From positions 1,724,001 through 1,788,000 of the forward strand of contig NZ_CP081870.1 in the NCBI RefSeq assembly GCF_022170785.1: a stretch of DNA of 64,000 nucleotides, given 5' to 3'. Below the pieces are notes generated by a model that was not told the DNA's origin, did not search any database, and worked only from the letters and a program-made list of their open reading frames with translations. Positions 25,985 to 34,993 of this stretch are shown one piece after another (the stretch's first letter is position 1; each line of letters opens with the position of its first letter). The position numbers and the translations under genes are program-made. Origin of the DNA: Rossellomorea marisflavi (GTDB taxonomy: Bacteria; Bacillota; Bacilli; Bacillales; Bacillaceae_B).

Positions 25985-26776
25985 ATGACAAACTGGATTG
26001 AACTCGACCAAAACGTGAGAAGCTGGATCAAGGAAGCCGGAGAGCGCATCCGCTCATCTTTTGATTCGGAGTTAAGCATTAAAACGAAGTCTAATCGTAA
26101 CGATCTTGTGACCGATATGGATGAGGCGACAGAGAAATATTTCACTGAAGCCATCCGCCATACATACCCCGATCATCAGATTATGGGAGAAGAAGGCTTC
26201 GGAGACGATTTACATACACTTGAAGGAGTCACATGGATCATTGATCCCATCGATGGAACCATGAATTTCGTTCATCAGCAGCGGAATTTCGCCATTTCAA
26301 TCGGCATCTATGATGGAGCTGTCGGGAAGCTTGGTTATATCTATGATGTCGTGCATGATGAGCTATACTTCGCCAGTAAAGGGGAAGGGGCGTTCATGAA
26401 TGGTCAGAGGCTACCGGAACTGGAGGCGGTTTCCGTAGAGGATGCCATCGTTGCCCTCAACGCCCTTTGGGTGACGGATAACAAGCGAATCGACCCTTCA
26501 GTCCTTGGCCCGCTTGTCCAAAAGGCAAGGGGAATCCGGTCATACGGATCTGCGGCGATCGAAATGGCCTACATCGCTGCCGGCAGGCTTGATGCGTATC
26601 TGACCATGAGGCTTGCTCCCTGGGACTTTGCAGCCGGCAAGATCCTGATCGAGGAGGTCGGAGGAGTAGTGACCGATCTTGAAGGGAATGAATTGGATCC
26701 CCTCAAAAAGAGTTCGGTGTTCGTCGGAAAGCCGGAACTGCACCAAACGATCTTGGATACGTACATCAAAAAGTAG
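25985..26776 (+). CDS. suhB: Inositol-1-monophosphatase family protein YktC
   Basis: A 263-residue magnesium-dependent phosphatase. The metal-site motifs are complete: GEEGFG, then WIIDPIDGTMNFVH (the family signature), and near the C-terminus LAPWDFAAGKILIEEVGG. It hydrolyses inositol monophosphate or similar substrates. The ATG at 25985 has AGGAGG nine bases upstream; the open frame continues upstream through the ykzI terminator, so the long form is not real. B. subtilis yktC lies at the same place. Confidence 0.93.
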   Translation: MTNWIELDQNVRSWIKEAGERIRSSFDSELSIKTKSNRNDLVTDMDEATEKYFTEAIRHTYPDHQIMGEEGFGDDLHTLEGVTWIIDPIDGTMNFVHQQRNFAISIGIYDGAVGKLGYIYDVVHDELYFASKGEGAFMNGQRLPELEAVSVEDAIVALNALWVTDNKRIDPSVLGPLVQKARGIRSYGSAAIEMAYIAAGRLDAYLTMRLAPWDFAAGKILIEEVGGVVTDLEGNELDPLKKSSVFVGKPELHQTILDTYIKK

Positions 26777-26782
26777 TTCAAT

Positions 26783-26832
26783 AAAAAAGGTGCAGAGTGG
26801 AGGGATTTCTCCTATCGGCACCTTTATTTTTT
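26783..26832. terminator. Bidirectional terminator between yktC and ylaF
   Basis: AAAAAAGGTGC pairs with GCACCTTTATTTTTT, with a small inner GGAG/CTCC arm; the genes are convergent. Confidence 0.82.
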
Positions 26833-27016
26833 ATAATCTTCCTTCTTCCCTATAGCGCTTCTTGGTTTTGAAACCGAATCCCATGACGATGATGAGGGCG
26901 ATGAAACTCCCAAGGGCTAGTAAGATGCTTTGAACACTTATGGATATGGCAATTCCCATGAGGGAGATGGCCGCTAATAGTGAAAACAGGACAAAAATCC
27001 ATTTTATATTCCCCAT
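26831..27016 (-). CDS. ylaF: YlaF, DUF5325-type small membrane protein
   Basis: A 61-residue protein with two hydrophobic helices (WIFVLFSLLAAISLMGIAIS and ILLALGSFIALIIVMGFG) and a basic tail FKTKKRYREEGRL. It sits directly upstream of bipA but on the opposite strand. Size and place match ylaF of B. subtilis; the function is unknown. CGGAGGTATC precedes the ATG. Confidence 0.8.
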   Translation of the reverse strand: MGNIKWIFVLFSLLAAISLMGIAISISVQSILLALGSFIALIIVMGFGFKTKKRYREEGRL

Positions 27017-27219
27017 TTTGATACCTCCGTTGAATGAATATGCTTGCTATACGTATGATTTTACCCTTGCGGGAAAGAATGTGCAATGTCTGCAGCCTGT
27101 AAATGTAAGGGTTTGCGAGAGAAATATTTATTAGGGGTTTTATAAACGCTGTGCTATAATGGTCTAGTTGAACAGAAATCAAGTCAGGAATGAAATCCAA
27201 TATATTCAGGAGTGGAAAT

Positions 27220-29061
27220 ATGAACTTAAGAAATGATCTTAGAAATATAGCAATTATTGCTCACGTTGACCATGGTAAAACAACATTGGTTGATGAGCTG
27301 TTGAAGCAATCCGGTATCTTCCGTGAAAATGAAACTGTATCGGAACGTGCCATGGATTCAAACGACCTTGAACGCGAACGCGGTATCACGATCCTTGCGA
27401 AAAATACTGCGATCCAATATAAAGATACGCGCATCAACATCCTAGACACACCTGGACATGCCGATTTCGGTGGAGAAGTGGAACGGATCATGAAAATGGT
27501 CGATGGTGTCCTTCTTGTAGTCGATGCATACGAAGGCTGCATGCCTCAAACGCGTTTCGTACTGAAGAAAGCACTCGAACAAAACCTTACGCCAATCGTA
27601 GTCGTAAACAAAATCGATAAAGATTCTGCCCGTCCGGAAGAAGTCATCGACGAAGTACTGGAACTATTCATCGAGCTTGATGCCAATGACGAACAGCTTG
27701 AATTCCCTGTAATCTATGCATCGGCCATCAGCGGTACGGCAAGCACGGATCCGGATCCGTCCAAACAAGATGAGAACATGCAGTGCCTGTATGAGTCCAT
27801 CATTGAAAACATCCCTGCACCGGTTGATAATCGTCAAGACCCACTTCAATTCCAAGTGGCCCTTCTCGATTACAATGACTATGTGGGACGTATCGGTATC
27901 GGACGTGTATTCCGTGGAACGATGAGAGTGGGTCAACAGGTTTCATTGATGAAGCTTGATGGATCCATCAAATCATTCCGTGTTACCAAGATCTTCGGTT
28001 TCCTCGGATTGAAACGGGTTGAAATCCAAGAAGCGAATGCGGGAGATTTGATTGCTGTATCAGGTATGGAAGACATCAACGTAGGGGAAACCGTTTGTCC
28101 GGTCGAACATCAAGATCCACTACCGGTCCTACGTATCGATGAGCCTACCCTTCAAATGACGTTCCTTGTGAACAACAGCCCATTTGCAGGTCGTGAAGGT
28201 AAATTCGTCACTGCAAGGAAAATCGAAGAAAGACTTCTATCCCAGCTTCAAACGGATGTAAGTCTCCGTGTCGAGCCGACTGATTCACCGGATGCTTGGA
28301 CAGTATCAGGTCGTGGGGAGCTTCACCTTTCCATCTTGATCGAGAACATGCGCCGTGAAGGATATGAGCTTCAAGTATCGAAACCAGAAGTCATCGTACG
28401 TGAAGTGGATGGAGTGAAATGTGAGCCGGTTGAACGCGTTCAAATTGATATTCCTGAGGAGTTCATGGGCGGTGTCATCGAATCACTCGGACAGCGTAAA
28501 GGTGAAATGCTCGACATGATCAATAACGGAAACGGTCAGGTTCGTCTTGTATTCATGGTTCCTGCTCGTGGATTGATCGGATACTCTACTGAGTTCATGA
28601 CACTCACAAGAGGGTATGGTATCATTAACCATACATTCGACAGCTATCAACCGCTTCAGCAAGGTCGCGTAGGTGGCAGACGCCAAGGTGTCCTTGTATC
28701 AATGGAAACAGGTAAAACCACTCAATACGGCATCATGCAGGTTGAGGACCGCGGTACGATCTTCGTTGAATCCGGTACAGAAATCTATGCAGGTATGGTC
28801 GTAGGTGAAAACACTCGTGAAAATGACATCACAGTCAATATCACGAAGATGAAGCAAGCGACGAACGTCCGTTCAGCTACAAAAGATCAAACGGTGACAA
28901 TCAAAAAAGCACGAATCATGACGCTTGAAGAGTCACTCGAATATCTGAATGATGATGAGTATTGCGAAGTGACACCTGAATCCATCCGTCTTCGTAAGAA
29001 GATCCTTGATAAGAGCGAGCGTGAAAGAGCTGAGAAAAAGAAAAAAACAGCTGATAAGTAA
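27220..29061 (+). CDS. bipA: Ribosome-associated translational GTPase BipA/TypA
   Basis: A 613-residue GTPase of the EF-G/LepA class that binds 70S ribosomes and aids large-subunit assembly under stress or cold. The G motifs are AHVDHGKTT (G1), RGITI (G2), DTPGHADF (G3) and NKID (G4); the elongation-factor domains follow, and the BipA-specific C-terminus ends in a Lys-rich tail. The start at 27220 has AGGAGTGGAAAT upstream; ten in-frame codons before it are not typical of the family. B. subtilis ylaG is 612 residues. Confidence 0.97.
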   Translation: MNLRNDLRNIAIIAHVDHGKTTLVDELLKQSGIFRENETVSERAMDSNDLERERGITILAKNTAIQYKDTRINILDTPGHADFGGEVERIMKMVDGVLLVVDAYEGCMPQTRFVLKKALEQNLTPIVVVNKIDKDSARPEEVIDEVLELFIELDANDEQLEFPVIYASAISGTASTDPDPSKQDENMQCLYESIIENIPAPVDNRQDPLQFQVALLDYNDYVGRIGIGRVFRGTMRVGQQVSLMKLDGSIKSFRVTKIFGFLGLKRVEIQEANAGDLIAVSGMEDINVGETVCPVEHQDPLPVLRIDEPTLQMTFLVNNSPFAGREGKFVTARKIEERLLSQLQTDVSLRVEPTDSPDAWTVSGRGELHLSILIENMRREGYELQVSKPEVIVREVDGVKCEPVERVQIDIPEEFMGGVIESLGQRKGEMLDMINNGNGQVRLVFMVPARGLIGYSTEFMTLTRGYGIINHTFDSYQPLQQGRVGGRRQGVLVSMETGKTTQYGIMQVEDRGTIFVESGTEIYAGMVVGENTRENDITVNITKMKQATNVRSATKDQTVTIKKARIMTLEESLEYLNDDEYCEVTPESIRLRKKILDKSERERAEKKKKTADK

Positions 29062-29088
29062 GGAATAAGCGTTAAGGGGGAGTAGGGC

Positions 29089-29397
29089 ATGGATGTAACG
29101 GAGAGGTTATCCTTTTTTGCATCCCTTTACCGTGTGGATCAGAACGCGGAACTGGGGATGTGGCTATTGTATCTGACCATCATCGGTCTATCCATCCTTG
29201 TGTACAAGCTGGGATTCGCCAAGAAACTTCCGATTGCCAAATCGATTGTGATCTATCTTTTCCTTGTGATGGGATGCACGGTCTTGACGTTCCTCGGGAT
29301 TTTCCTCCCGGTGGCGGAGGGATTGGTCATCGCGGCACTCATTCTCATCATCTATAAGGTGCGCCTGAACAACGAAAAGAGAAAAGGGAATATCTGA
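29089..29397 (+). CDS. ylaH: YlaH-like membrane protein
   Basis: A 102-residue protein with a short soluble N-terminus ([18 protein letters not shown]) and three hydrophobic helices, ending in a basic tail. It lies 27 bp downstream of bipA with GGGGGAG before the ATG, so probably in the same transcript. Function unknown; place and size match ylaH. Confidence 0.87.
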   Translation: MDVTERLSFFASLYRVDQNAELGMWLLYLTIIGLSILVYKLGFAKKLPIAKSIVIYLFLVMGCTVLTFLGIFLPVAEGLVIAALILIIYKVRLNNEKRKGNI

Positions 29398-29458
29398 CGA
29401 AACCGTACCCCATCATCTTGAAGCACTCCCGCATCACCGTCAAAGGGGACGGAAAACC

Positions 29459-29499
29459 AAAAAGGCAGCAGTCATATAATTGACTGCCGCCTTTTTTTT
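29459..29499. terminator. Bidirectional terminator after ylaH
   Basis: AAAAAGGC-AGCAGTCA pairs with TGACTGC-CGCCTTTTTTTT (6-nt loop) between convergent genes. Confidence 0.88.
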
Positions 29500-29915
29500 G
29501 TAAACATCTCGTAAAGCATAGGCATGGATACACCGAAAGCAAGGTGACCGATCGTCCATAAGGCGATAGCTGCCATGTCGTCCATAGGAGGAACCTCCTT
29601 CAGGGCGAGGTAAGACAAAGGGAAATACAGGAGGATCGTCGGTGCTGTCAAGATGAAGGAAAACCACCAATGCCAAGTCTTATTAAGGTTCCATTTGTCC
29701 AGCACCCAACCGTAGAGCATCCCCATGATGACGGCGATGATGAGGTGAAACAAAAATTCCATCCATTCTGGCCAAAGGATGCTGCCGAAGAAAGGGAGGA
29801 AGTCTACATTCAATAACAATGTATAAACCCCTATATCGGTCATGAACTGAAACGCTTTTAATATAAGACCCAAGAATGTTCCTGCCAACAGCCCGATCAA
29901 AGCACCCTTACCCAT
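29472..29915 (-). CDS. Integral membrane protein, function unknown
   Basis: A 147-residue protein with four predicted helices (GALIGLLAGTFLGLILKAF, FLFHLIIAVIMGMLYGWVL, WWFSFILTAPTILLYFPLSYLAL and IALWTIGHLAFGVSMPMLYEMF) and a basic C-terminus. Its ATG overlaps the ylaI stop as TAATG, so translation is coupled to that zinc-ribbon protein. I do not recall a B. subtilis yla gene at this spot. The tail of the gene runs into the bidirectional terminator. Confidence 0.75.
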   Translation of the reverse strand: MGKGALIGLLAGTFLGLILKAFQFMTDIGVYTLLLNVDFLPFFGSILWPEWMEFLFHLIIAVIMGMLYGWVLDKWNLNKTWHWWFSFILTAPTILLYFPLSYLALKEVPPMDDMAAIALWTIGHLAFGVSMPMLYEMFTKKRRQSII

Positions 29916-30115
29916 TAAAAGTCATCATCCACTTTAGGGGAACGGTACAGCTTGAAGTTGCCGGAAGCTGCGCGTTCTTCGGTCCTTTTTTTGATGCGTT
30001 CATTGCATTGATTACACATATATGTGTGAATAGGGCGATTCCTCAGTCGTTTTGCTTGAAGCGAATAATCCTCAATGTTATCAATTACATCGCATAGTGC
30101 GCATTTAACTCTCAT
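29915..30115 (-). CDS. ylaI: YlaI, DUF2197 zinc-ribbon protein
   Basis: A 66-residue protein with two CxxC pairs: KCALC near the start and MCNQC about 30 residues on, which should bind one zinc. The charged helix ERIKKRTEERAA follows. I use the ATG at 30115, which has GAGGTG six bases upstream; the GTG at 30124 lies inside that ribosome site. Function unknown. The downstream membrane gene overlaps its stop codon. Confidence 0.87.
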   Translation of the reverse strand: MRVKCALCDVIDNIEDYSLQAKRLRNRPIHTYMCNQCNERIKKRTEERAASGNFKLYRSPKVDDDF

Positions 30116-30288
30116 ATGTGACACCTCGATTCAATTTCTCATTAGTCATAGTATATCATGAGCAGTCCCGGTCGTCTTGCGTCGGTTCATAAAGATGAGG
30201 AAAATAAATACATGCAACTGTATGAGAGCTCTGATATACTGAAAGTGTAAGATTCCGAGGCCACATTAGAGAGTCTAGGGGGGATTGG

Positions 30289-30744
30289 ATGGCAAACCAG
30301 GTAGAACATTCGCTTTTTCCCGATTTATATGATTGTTTTCAATCAGAGAGATTCGTCACGTTGTCCACGGTGGATTTCGAAACCGGTGGACCGAATGTCA
30401 GTGCGATTTCATGGATTTATGCAAAGGACGAAACGTCTCTTCTGTTTGCGATAGACCAAAAATCGAGAATCATTCAAAACATAGGGCAAAACCCGCTGAC
30501 AGTGGTCAATGTCATTGCGAACGGGTCCACTTATTCCATTTCAGGAAAGTCGTCCGTTCTATTGCCGCGCCTGGAAGGAGTCCCACTGAAGGTATCGCTC
30601 ATCAGACTGGCGATCCATGAAGTGAGGGACGTGATGTTTTATGGCTCCAAAATCTCTGTAGAACCGGTGTATGAAAAAACCTATGATAAATCTGCGGCGG
30701 AAAGATTGGACCGCCAAGTGTTAGAAGCCATGAAAAAGGCATGA
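30289..30744 (+). CDS. Pyridoxamine-5'-phosphate-oxidase-like flavin-binding protein
   Basis: A 151-residue split-barrel protein. The start SERFVTLSTVDFETGGPNVSAISWIYA and the middle LLFAIDQKSRIIQNIGQNPLTVVNV fit the PNPOx-like fold that binds FMN or a related flavin. It is too short and divergent for the true vitamin B6 enzyme, so the substrate is unknown. It lies between ylaI and ylaJ, where I know of no B. subtilis counterpart. The last codons form part of the terminator stem. Confidence 0.75.
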   Translation: MANQVEHSLFPDLYDCFQSERFVTLSTVDFETGGPNVSAISWIYAKDETSLLFAIDQKSRIIQNIGQNPLTVVNVIANGSTYSISGKSSVLLPRLEGVPLKVSLIRLAIHEVRDVMFYGSKISVEPVYEKTYDKSAAERLDRQVLEAMKKA

Positions 30745-30766
30745 TGCCTCTTCATGGCTTCTTTTT
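30724..30766 (+). terminator. Terminator overlapping the 3' end of the PNPOx-like gene
   Basis: GAAGCCATGAA pairs with TTCATGGCTTC, with an inner AGGCA-TGA-TGCCT arm, then TTTTT. The 5' arm lies in the last codons of the gene. Confidence 0.82.
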
Positions 30767-30768
30767 GT

Positions 30769-31365
30769 TCAGTCAATCTTGTCGTAGGATTGCTTTTCTT
30801 GTTCTTTTTTGAGCTCTCGGTCATTAGACTTGTTCATATCCCCTTTAGGGTTATCGGGACCATTTTCGGGATTCGTATCCTTAAGGGACTTCGGAACTTC
30901 GGGCATCAGCCTTCCCGATATATCGGATAGTTCATTGAAGATCCCTTGGAGGGGCCGTCCGTTTTGGACATCTTTGCTGATTTCTTTCAGGCGGGCATAC
31001 ATGTCGGGATCAGCGACAATAACAGCTTGTGCACCATATGGGTCTTCCTGAAGGGCTTCAGCCACGGAGTATTTAATCGTGCCGACCTGAGACCTTTCAA
31101 CATTGGCGCCGACATCGATGCCTACAAAGGCATATTTCCCTATGACGACGGCAGTGGCATCATGGACATTGGGGATTGATGTGCTCAGGTTGACAAGATG
31201 TTCTGAAATCTGTTGACCGGACTTTCGTTCCACCCGCTTGGGGATGTTGCTGTCGTTAACGGTGATCGGCTGATTACCGGAACGCTCACCCTGAGCTTCA
31301 TCGGTATTTCGGGCACAAGCCGTGATGAAGGTGAGGGTCAGAAGGAGCAGGATGAATCTGTTCAT
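30769..31365 (-). CDS. ylaJ: YhcN/YlaJ-family sporulation lipoprotein
   Basis: A 198-residue lipoprotein with signal peptide and lipobox FITAC (Cys17). The YhcN/YlaJ domain is marked by HLVNLSTSIPNVHDATAVVIGKYAFVGIDVGANVERS, and the end is an unstructured Lys/Asp/Asn-rich tail. Family members are found in the spore coat or inner spore membrane and affect germination. The start at 31365 has GGGAGG upstream. It is read against the PNPOx-like gene and is divergent from the PhoH-like gene. Confidence 0.9.
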   Translation of the reverse strand: MNRFILLLLTLTFITACARNTDEAQGERSGNQPITVNDSNIPKRVERKSGQQISEHLVNLSTSIPNVHDATAVVIGKYAFVGIDVGANVERSQVGTIKYSVAEALQEDPYGAQAVIVADPDMYARLKEISKDVQNGRPLQGIFNELSDISGRLMPEVPKSLKDTNPENGPDNPKGDMNKSNDRELKKEQEKQSYDKID

Positions 31366-31539
31366 ATACAAACCTCCCTGATTTGGATCATTCTTTCTTC
31401 TTATTGTGTAATGTTCTTCTATCTTTATACGCTCGTACATATATTTGAGAAACGGGCCGTCCTATTAGGTAGCTGGAATGACCGGAAGTCGAGAGGCTAC
31501 ATACAATAGTGTTAAGAATAAGGAGCAGGAGGCATCGAT

Positions 31540-32868
31540 TTGAATAAAATTTATGTACTGGATACCAATGTCTTATTACAAGATCCACAGGCCATCTTTT
31601 CCTTCCAGGATAATGAGGTGGTCATCCCAGCCGTTGTACTCGAAGAAGTGGATTCGAAGAAGCGTTATATGGATGAAGTCGGAAGAAACGCAAGACATGT
31701 ATCGAAACTCATAGATCAACTTCGGCAAAACGGAAAGCTCCATGAAAAAATTCCTCTCTATACGGGCGGCTCCCTGCGGATCGAATTGAATCACCGATCC
31801 TTCCAGCAGCTTCAAGATATTTTTGTGGAAAAAACAAATGATAACAGGATCATAGCAGTAGCAAAAAACCTTTCCCTCGAAGAAGAAGCGAAAACCGGAG
31901 GGAAGACGGTCATCCTTGTCAGTAAAGATACCCTTGTCAGGGTGAAAGCCGATGCCATCGGATTGATTGCGGAGGATTTCCTCAGTGACCGGGTGGTGGA
32001 AGTGAATGATGTGTACACCGGTTTTGAAGAGGTGTATGTAGACAAAGAGGTATTGGATCGATTTTACGAGAAGGGGGAGCTTCCCCTGTCGGAGGTCAGT
32101 GCACACAGATTATATCCTCACGAATTCATCATTTTGAAAGATGCACTGGGAAGTTCGGCTTCGGCACTCGGGAGGGTGGATCAGCAAGGGCAGAAGCTGA
32201 GGAAGCTCGTATACGATCAGGAGCATATGTGGGGGATCAAGGCGAGGAATGTGCAGCAGCTCATGGCGACGGAACTGCTCCTGAGGGACGACATTTCCCT
32301 TGTGACCATGATCGGGAAGGCCGGTACCGGGAAGACGCTCCTCGCACTTGCGGCGGGGTTGCTTCAGACCGAGGACTTTCACAAATTCAATAAGCTCTTA
32401 GTGGCGCGTCCCATCGTGCCCGTCGGAAAGGATATCGGCTATCTTCCTGGCGAAAAACAGGAAAAGTTGAGGCCGTGGATGCAGCCGATCTTCGATAATC
32501 TGGAGTATCTGTTCAATGTCAAGAAGCCCGGTGAACTGGATGACATCCTTGCCGGCATGGCTTCCATTGAAGTGGAGGCCCTCACCTATATCCGTGGTAG
32601 GAGTATCCCGGATCAATTCATCATCATTGATGAGGCTCAGAACTTGACGAAGCATGAAGTCAAGACGATCCTCACCAGGGTCGGGGAGAGGAGTAAAATC
32701 GTCCTGATGGGAGATCCCGCACAGATTGATCATCCATATCTGGATGAATACAATAATGGACTTACGTATGTGGTGGAAAAGTTCAAGGATCAGACGATCG
32801 CCGGTCATGTCAGATTGATGAAGGGTGAGCGATCGGGTCTCGCCCAGCTTGCGGCGGACCTGTTATAA
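31540..32868 (+). CDS. ylaK: PIN-PhoH fusion protein (PhoH2/YlaK type)
   Basis: A 442-residue protein with an N-terminal PIN RNase domain (IYVLDTNVLLQD with Asp8, later DNRIIAVAKNL) and a C-terminal PhoH ATPase domain (Walker A GKAGTGKT ending near 267, Walker B FIIIDEAQN). Such fusions have been described as RNA-unwinding RNases; here the role is inferred. The TTG start at 31540 follows GGAGG at seven bases and gives MNKIYVLDTN, so it is well supported. Place matches ylaK. Confidence 0.93.
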   Translation: MNKIYVLDTNVLLQDPQAIFSFQDNEVVIPAVVLEEVDSKKRYMDEVGRNARHVSKLIDQLRQNGKLHEKIPLYTGGSLRIELNHRSFQQLQDIFVEKTNDNRIIAVAKNLSLEEEAKTGGKTVILVSKDTLVRVKADAIGLIAEDFLSDRVVEVNDVYTGFEEVYVDKEVLDRFYEKGELPLSEVSAHRLYPHEFIILKDALGSSASALGRVDQQGQKLRKLVYDQEHMWGIKARNVQQLMATELLLRDDISLVTMIGKAGTGKTLLALAAGLLQTEDFHKFNKLLVARPIVPVGKDIGYLPGEKQEKLRPWMQPIFDNLEYLFNVKKPGELDDILAGMASIEVEALTYIRGRSIPDQFIIIDEAQNLTKHEVKTILTRVGERSKIVLMGDPAQIDHPYLDEYNNGLTYVVEKFKDQTIAGHVRLMKGERSGLAQLAADLL

Positions 32869-32880
32869 CAAGGCGAAGCA

Positions 32881-32923
32881 AAAGACGGCCTCGAGGGGAG
32901 TATCCCTCGTGGCCGTCTTTGTA
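32881..32923. terminator. Bidirectional terminator after the PhoH-like gene
   Basis: AAAGACGGCC...GGCCGTCTTT with an inner CGAGGG/CCCTCG arm, between convergent genes. Confidence 0.85.
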
Positions 32924-32927
32924 TGGT

Positions 32928-33425
32928 TTATTCGATCCGGAATGCCTTCACCGATGTGATGGGATCTGCTTGATTGGATCCGTCTCCGTAGTAGGCATGG
33001 ACCGGCCCGTTTTCTTTAAGGGGCCGTCCGTTCAACGAGAAGCCGAGGATCAGGTCCCGGGCTTCTGTAATAGCCATCGAATGTTCCCCGTTATCCGTCT
33101 CGATGACAACAGTGGCAGCATCAGCGTGAGGCTCTGCGTTTTTCAGGAATGGAGCGAATGGGATGCCGAACGTTCCAGTCAAGACCCTTTCCTTTTCATA
33201 TTTCTTTTCCGTCTTCAGTGTAGGAGGGTAGGTGGCACCTTCCTGGATTTCCCTTGACCAGTGGCGGGATACGGCTTTCGTATATTCTTCAAGTTCATCG
33301 ATCGCTTCTGTCGTCTGTAAGAAATAGGTGGTAAGATCCACTTTTCGGTCGTCAAAGATCCAGACGCCTGCATCTAATGTGATGGGAAATGTAACATTCC
33401 CCTTGATTGGTACGATGGTTTCCAT
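32928..33425 (-). CDS. ylaL: YlaL-like conserved protein
   Basis: A 165-residue soluble protein starting [28 protein letters not shown]. Homologues in Bacillus are often labelled peptidyl-prolyl isomerase, but I see no isomerase motif and would not rely on that. It lies between the PhoH-like gene and glutaminase, the place of B. subtilis ylaL, which is similar in length. AGAAGGGGAG precedes the ATG. The gene is transcribed alone. Confidence 0.7.
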   Translation of the reverse strand: METIVPIKGNVTFPITLDAGVWIFDDRKVDLTTYFLQTTEAIDELEEYTKAVSRHWSREIQEGATYPPTLKTEKKYEKERVLTGTFGIPFAPFLKNAEPHADAATVVIETDNGEHSMAITEARDLILGFSLNGRPLKENGPVHAYYGDGSNQADPITSVKAFRIE

Positions 33426-33550
33426 GTATTGATCTCCCCTTCTGGATGATACCTAAAGTATACAGGTTGATCCCCTATTTGTCACATGGATTGGAAGTGT
33501 TTTCAGGGCTGGCTTTAGGGAATGATAATGAATACTTAGGAGGGGATACG

Positions 33551-34474
33551 ATGACACAAGCACAAAGGATCCTTGAAGAACTCATTCGGCAAGCTGCCCC
33601 GTATACAAAGGAAGGACGGGTCGCCGATTATATTCCTGCACTGAAAGAGCAGGATGCGGATGATCTGGCGATTTCCATTCACTTTCTGGATGGAAGGACA
33701 TGCTATGCCGGATCACATATGAAAAGATTCACGCTGCAGAGTGTGTCCAAGGTGATCACACTGGCATTGGTCCTGATGGACTGTGGGCAGGAAGAGGTAT
33801 TTTCCAAGGTGGGGATGGAGCCTACGGGTGACCCTTTCAACTCGATTGCAAAGCTAGAAACGAACAAGCCGTCAAAACCGCTCAACCCCATGATCAATGC
33901 CGGTGCACTGGCGGTGACCTCCATGATCAAGGGAGGGACATGCAGTGAAAAGTGGGAGCGGCTCATTGCATTCATCAACCACATGACGGGGGATGATGTG
34001 ACGTATAACCGGGAAGTGGCGGAATCTGAGCTCAAAACCGCCGATCTCAACAGGGCCCTCTGTTATTTCATGAAGCAACACGGGGTGATCGATATCGATG
34101 TGGAAGAACTCCTGGATCTCTATACGAAACAATGTGCAGTTGAAATGAACTGCATGGATCTGGCGCGGATCGGAGCAGTCTTTGCCAATGATGGGGTGGA
34201 GCCGGGGTCGGGCAGGCGCATCATCACGAAGGATACGGCAAGGATTTGCAAGACCTTCATGGTGACATGCGGGATGTATAACCGTTCAGGGGAATTTGCC
34301 ATTAAAGTAGGCATTCCTGCCAAAAGCGGTGTTTCGGGAGGCGTGATGGGTGCGGTACCCGGCAAATGCGGAATCGGCCTCTTCGGTCCTAGTCTTGATG
34401 ACGTGGGAAACAGCGTGGCAGGTGTGAAGATCCTTGAGATGCTGAGCTCCCAATATTCCTGGAGTATTTTCTGA
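33551..34474 (+). CDS. glsA: Glutaminase
   Basis: Hydrolyses glutamine to glutamate and ammonia in the cytoplasm. It is 307 residues long with the serine-lysine catalytic pair in SVSKV (Ser64, Lys67), followed by [22 protein letters not shown] and [19 protein letters not shown], all family signatures. The start at 33551 has TTAGGAGGGGA upstream; the open frame extends 48 codons further but without coding support. B. subtilis has two glutaminases (YbgJ and YlaM); synteny makes this the YlaM type. Confidence 0.95.
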   Translation: MTQAQRILEELIRQAAPYTKEGRVADYIPALKEQDADDLAISIHFLDGRTCYAGSHMKRFTLQSVSKVITLALVLMDCGQEEVFSKVGMEPTGDPFNSIAKLETNKPSKPLNPMINAGALAVTSMIKGGTCSEKWERLIAFINHMTGDDVTYNREVAESELKTADLNRALCYFMKQHGVIDIDVEELLDLYTKQCAVEMNCMDLARIGAVFANDGVEPGSGRRIITKDTARICKTFMVTCGMYNRSGEFAIKVGIPAKSGVSGGVMGAVPGKCGIGLFGPSLDDVGNSVAGVKILEMLSSQYSWSIF

Positions 34475-34613
34475 TCTCTGATTTCTTCGATCCGTTCATT
34501 CATATGATTGTCATAGACTGGTGTCACAATCTCTGTTTTCTCTTGCATTTTACCCTGTTTAACGATAAAATTTTAAGACAGAATGTTATTTGTTCGGAAT
34601 GGGGTGGACGACT

Positions 34614-34895
34614 GTGGCGTCAGAAATGACCATCAATCATAGAGAAAAGGCCTACGAGCTACTGAAGGCCGATGCAGATAAAATCTTGCAACTGATCAAA
34701 GTTCAAATGGACAATTTAACGATGCCTCAATGTCCTTTGTACGAGGAAGTATTGGACACTCAGATGTTCGGCCTTTCCCGTGAAATTGAATTCGCGGTCC
34801 GTTTGGGACTTGTGGATGATAGAGATGGCAAAGAGTTAATTGATTCTTTGGAAAGGGAACTTTCTGCCCTTCATGAAGCATCGACAAAAAAGTAA
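34614..34895 (+). CDS. ylaN: YlaN / UPF0358 protein, Fur antagonist family
   Basis: A 93-residue helical protein with the stretch [20 protein letters not shown] that is nearly invariant in the family. Homologues bind iron or Fur and relieve Fur repression in B. subtilis and Staphylococcus aureus, as I recall. I choose the GTG at 34614 ([12 protein letters not shown]), since B. subtilis YlaN starts MASEMVVDHRQK and has 93 residues; an ATG upstream adds eight unrelated residues. It lies upstream of ftsW and ends at its own terminator. Confidence 0.92.
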   Translation: MASEMTINHREKAYELLKADADKILQLIKVQMDNLTMPQCPLYEEVLDTQMFGLSREIEFAVRLGLVDDRDGKELIDSLERELSALHEASTKK

Positions 34896-34907
34896 AATAG
34901 ACATGAC

Positions 34908-34946
34908 AACTCAAACAATACCTCATACTGTTGTTTGAGTTTTTTT
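34908..34946 (+). terminator. Terminator after ylaN
   Basis: AACTCAAACAA pairs with TTGTTTGAGTT (12-nt loop), then five more T residues. Confidence 0.88.
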
Positions 34947-34993
34947 ATTAACCGGTATACATAAAGATATAGATGGTAAAGGATTGAAGAGCT

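Noticed and set aside
34120..34548. 142-codon minus-strand frame overlapping the end of glsA
   Set aside because: Its first 25 codons look protein-like, but the ribosome site is poor and the rest is antisense to conserved glutaminase sequence.
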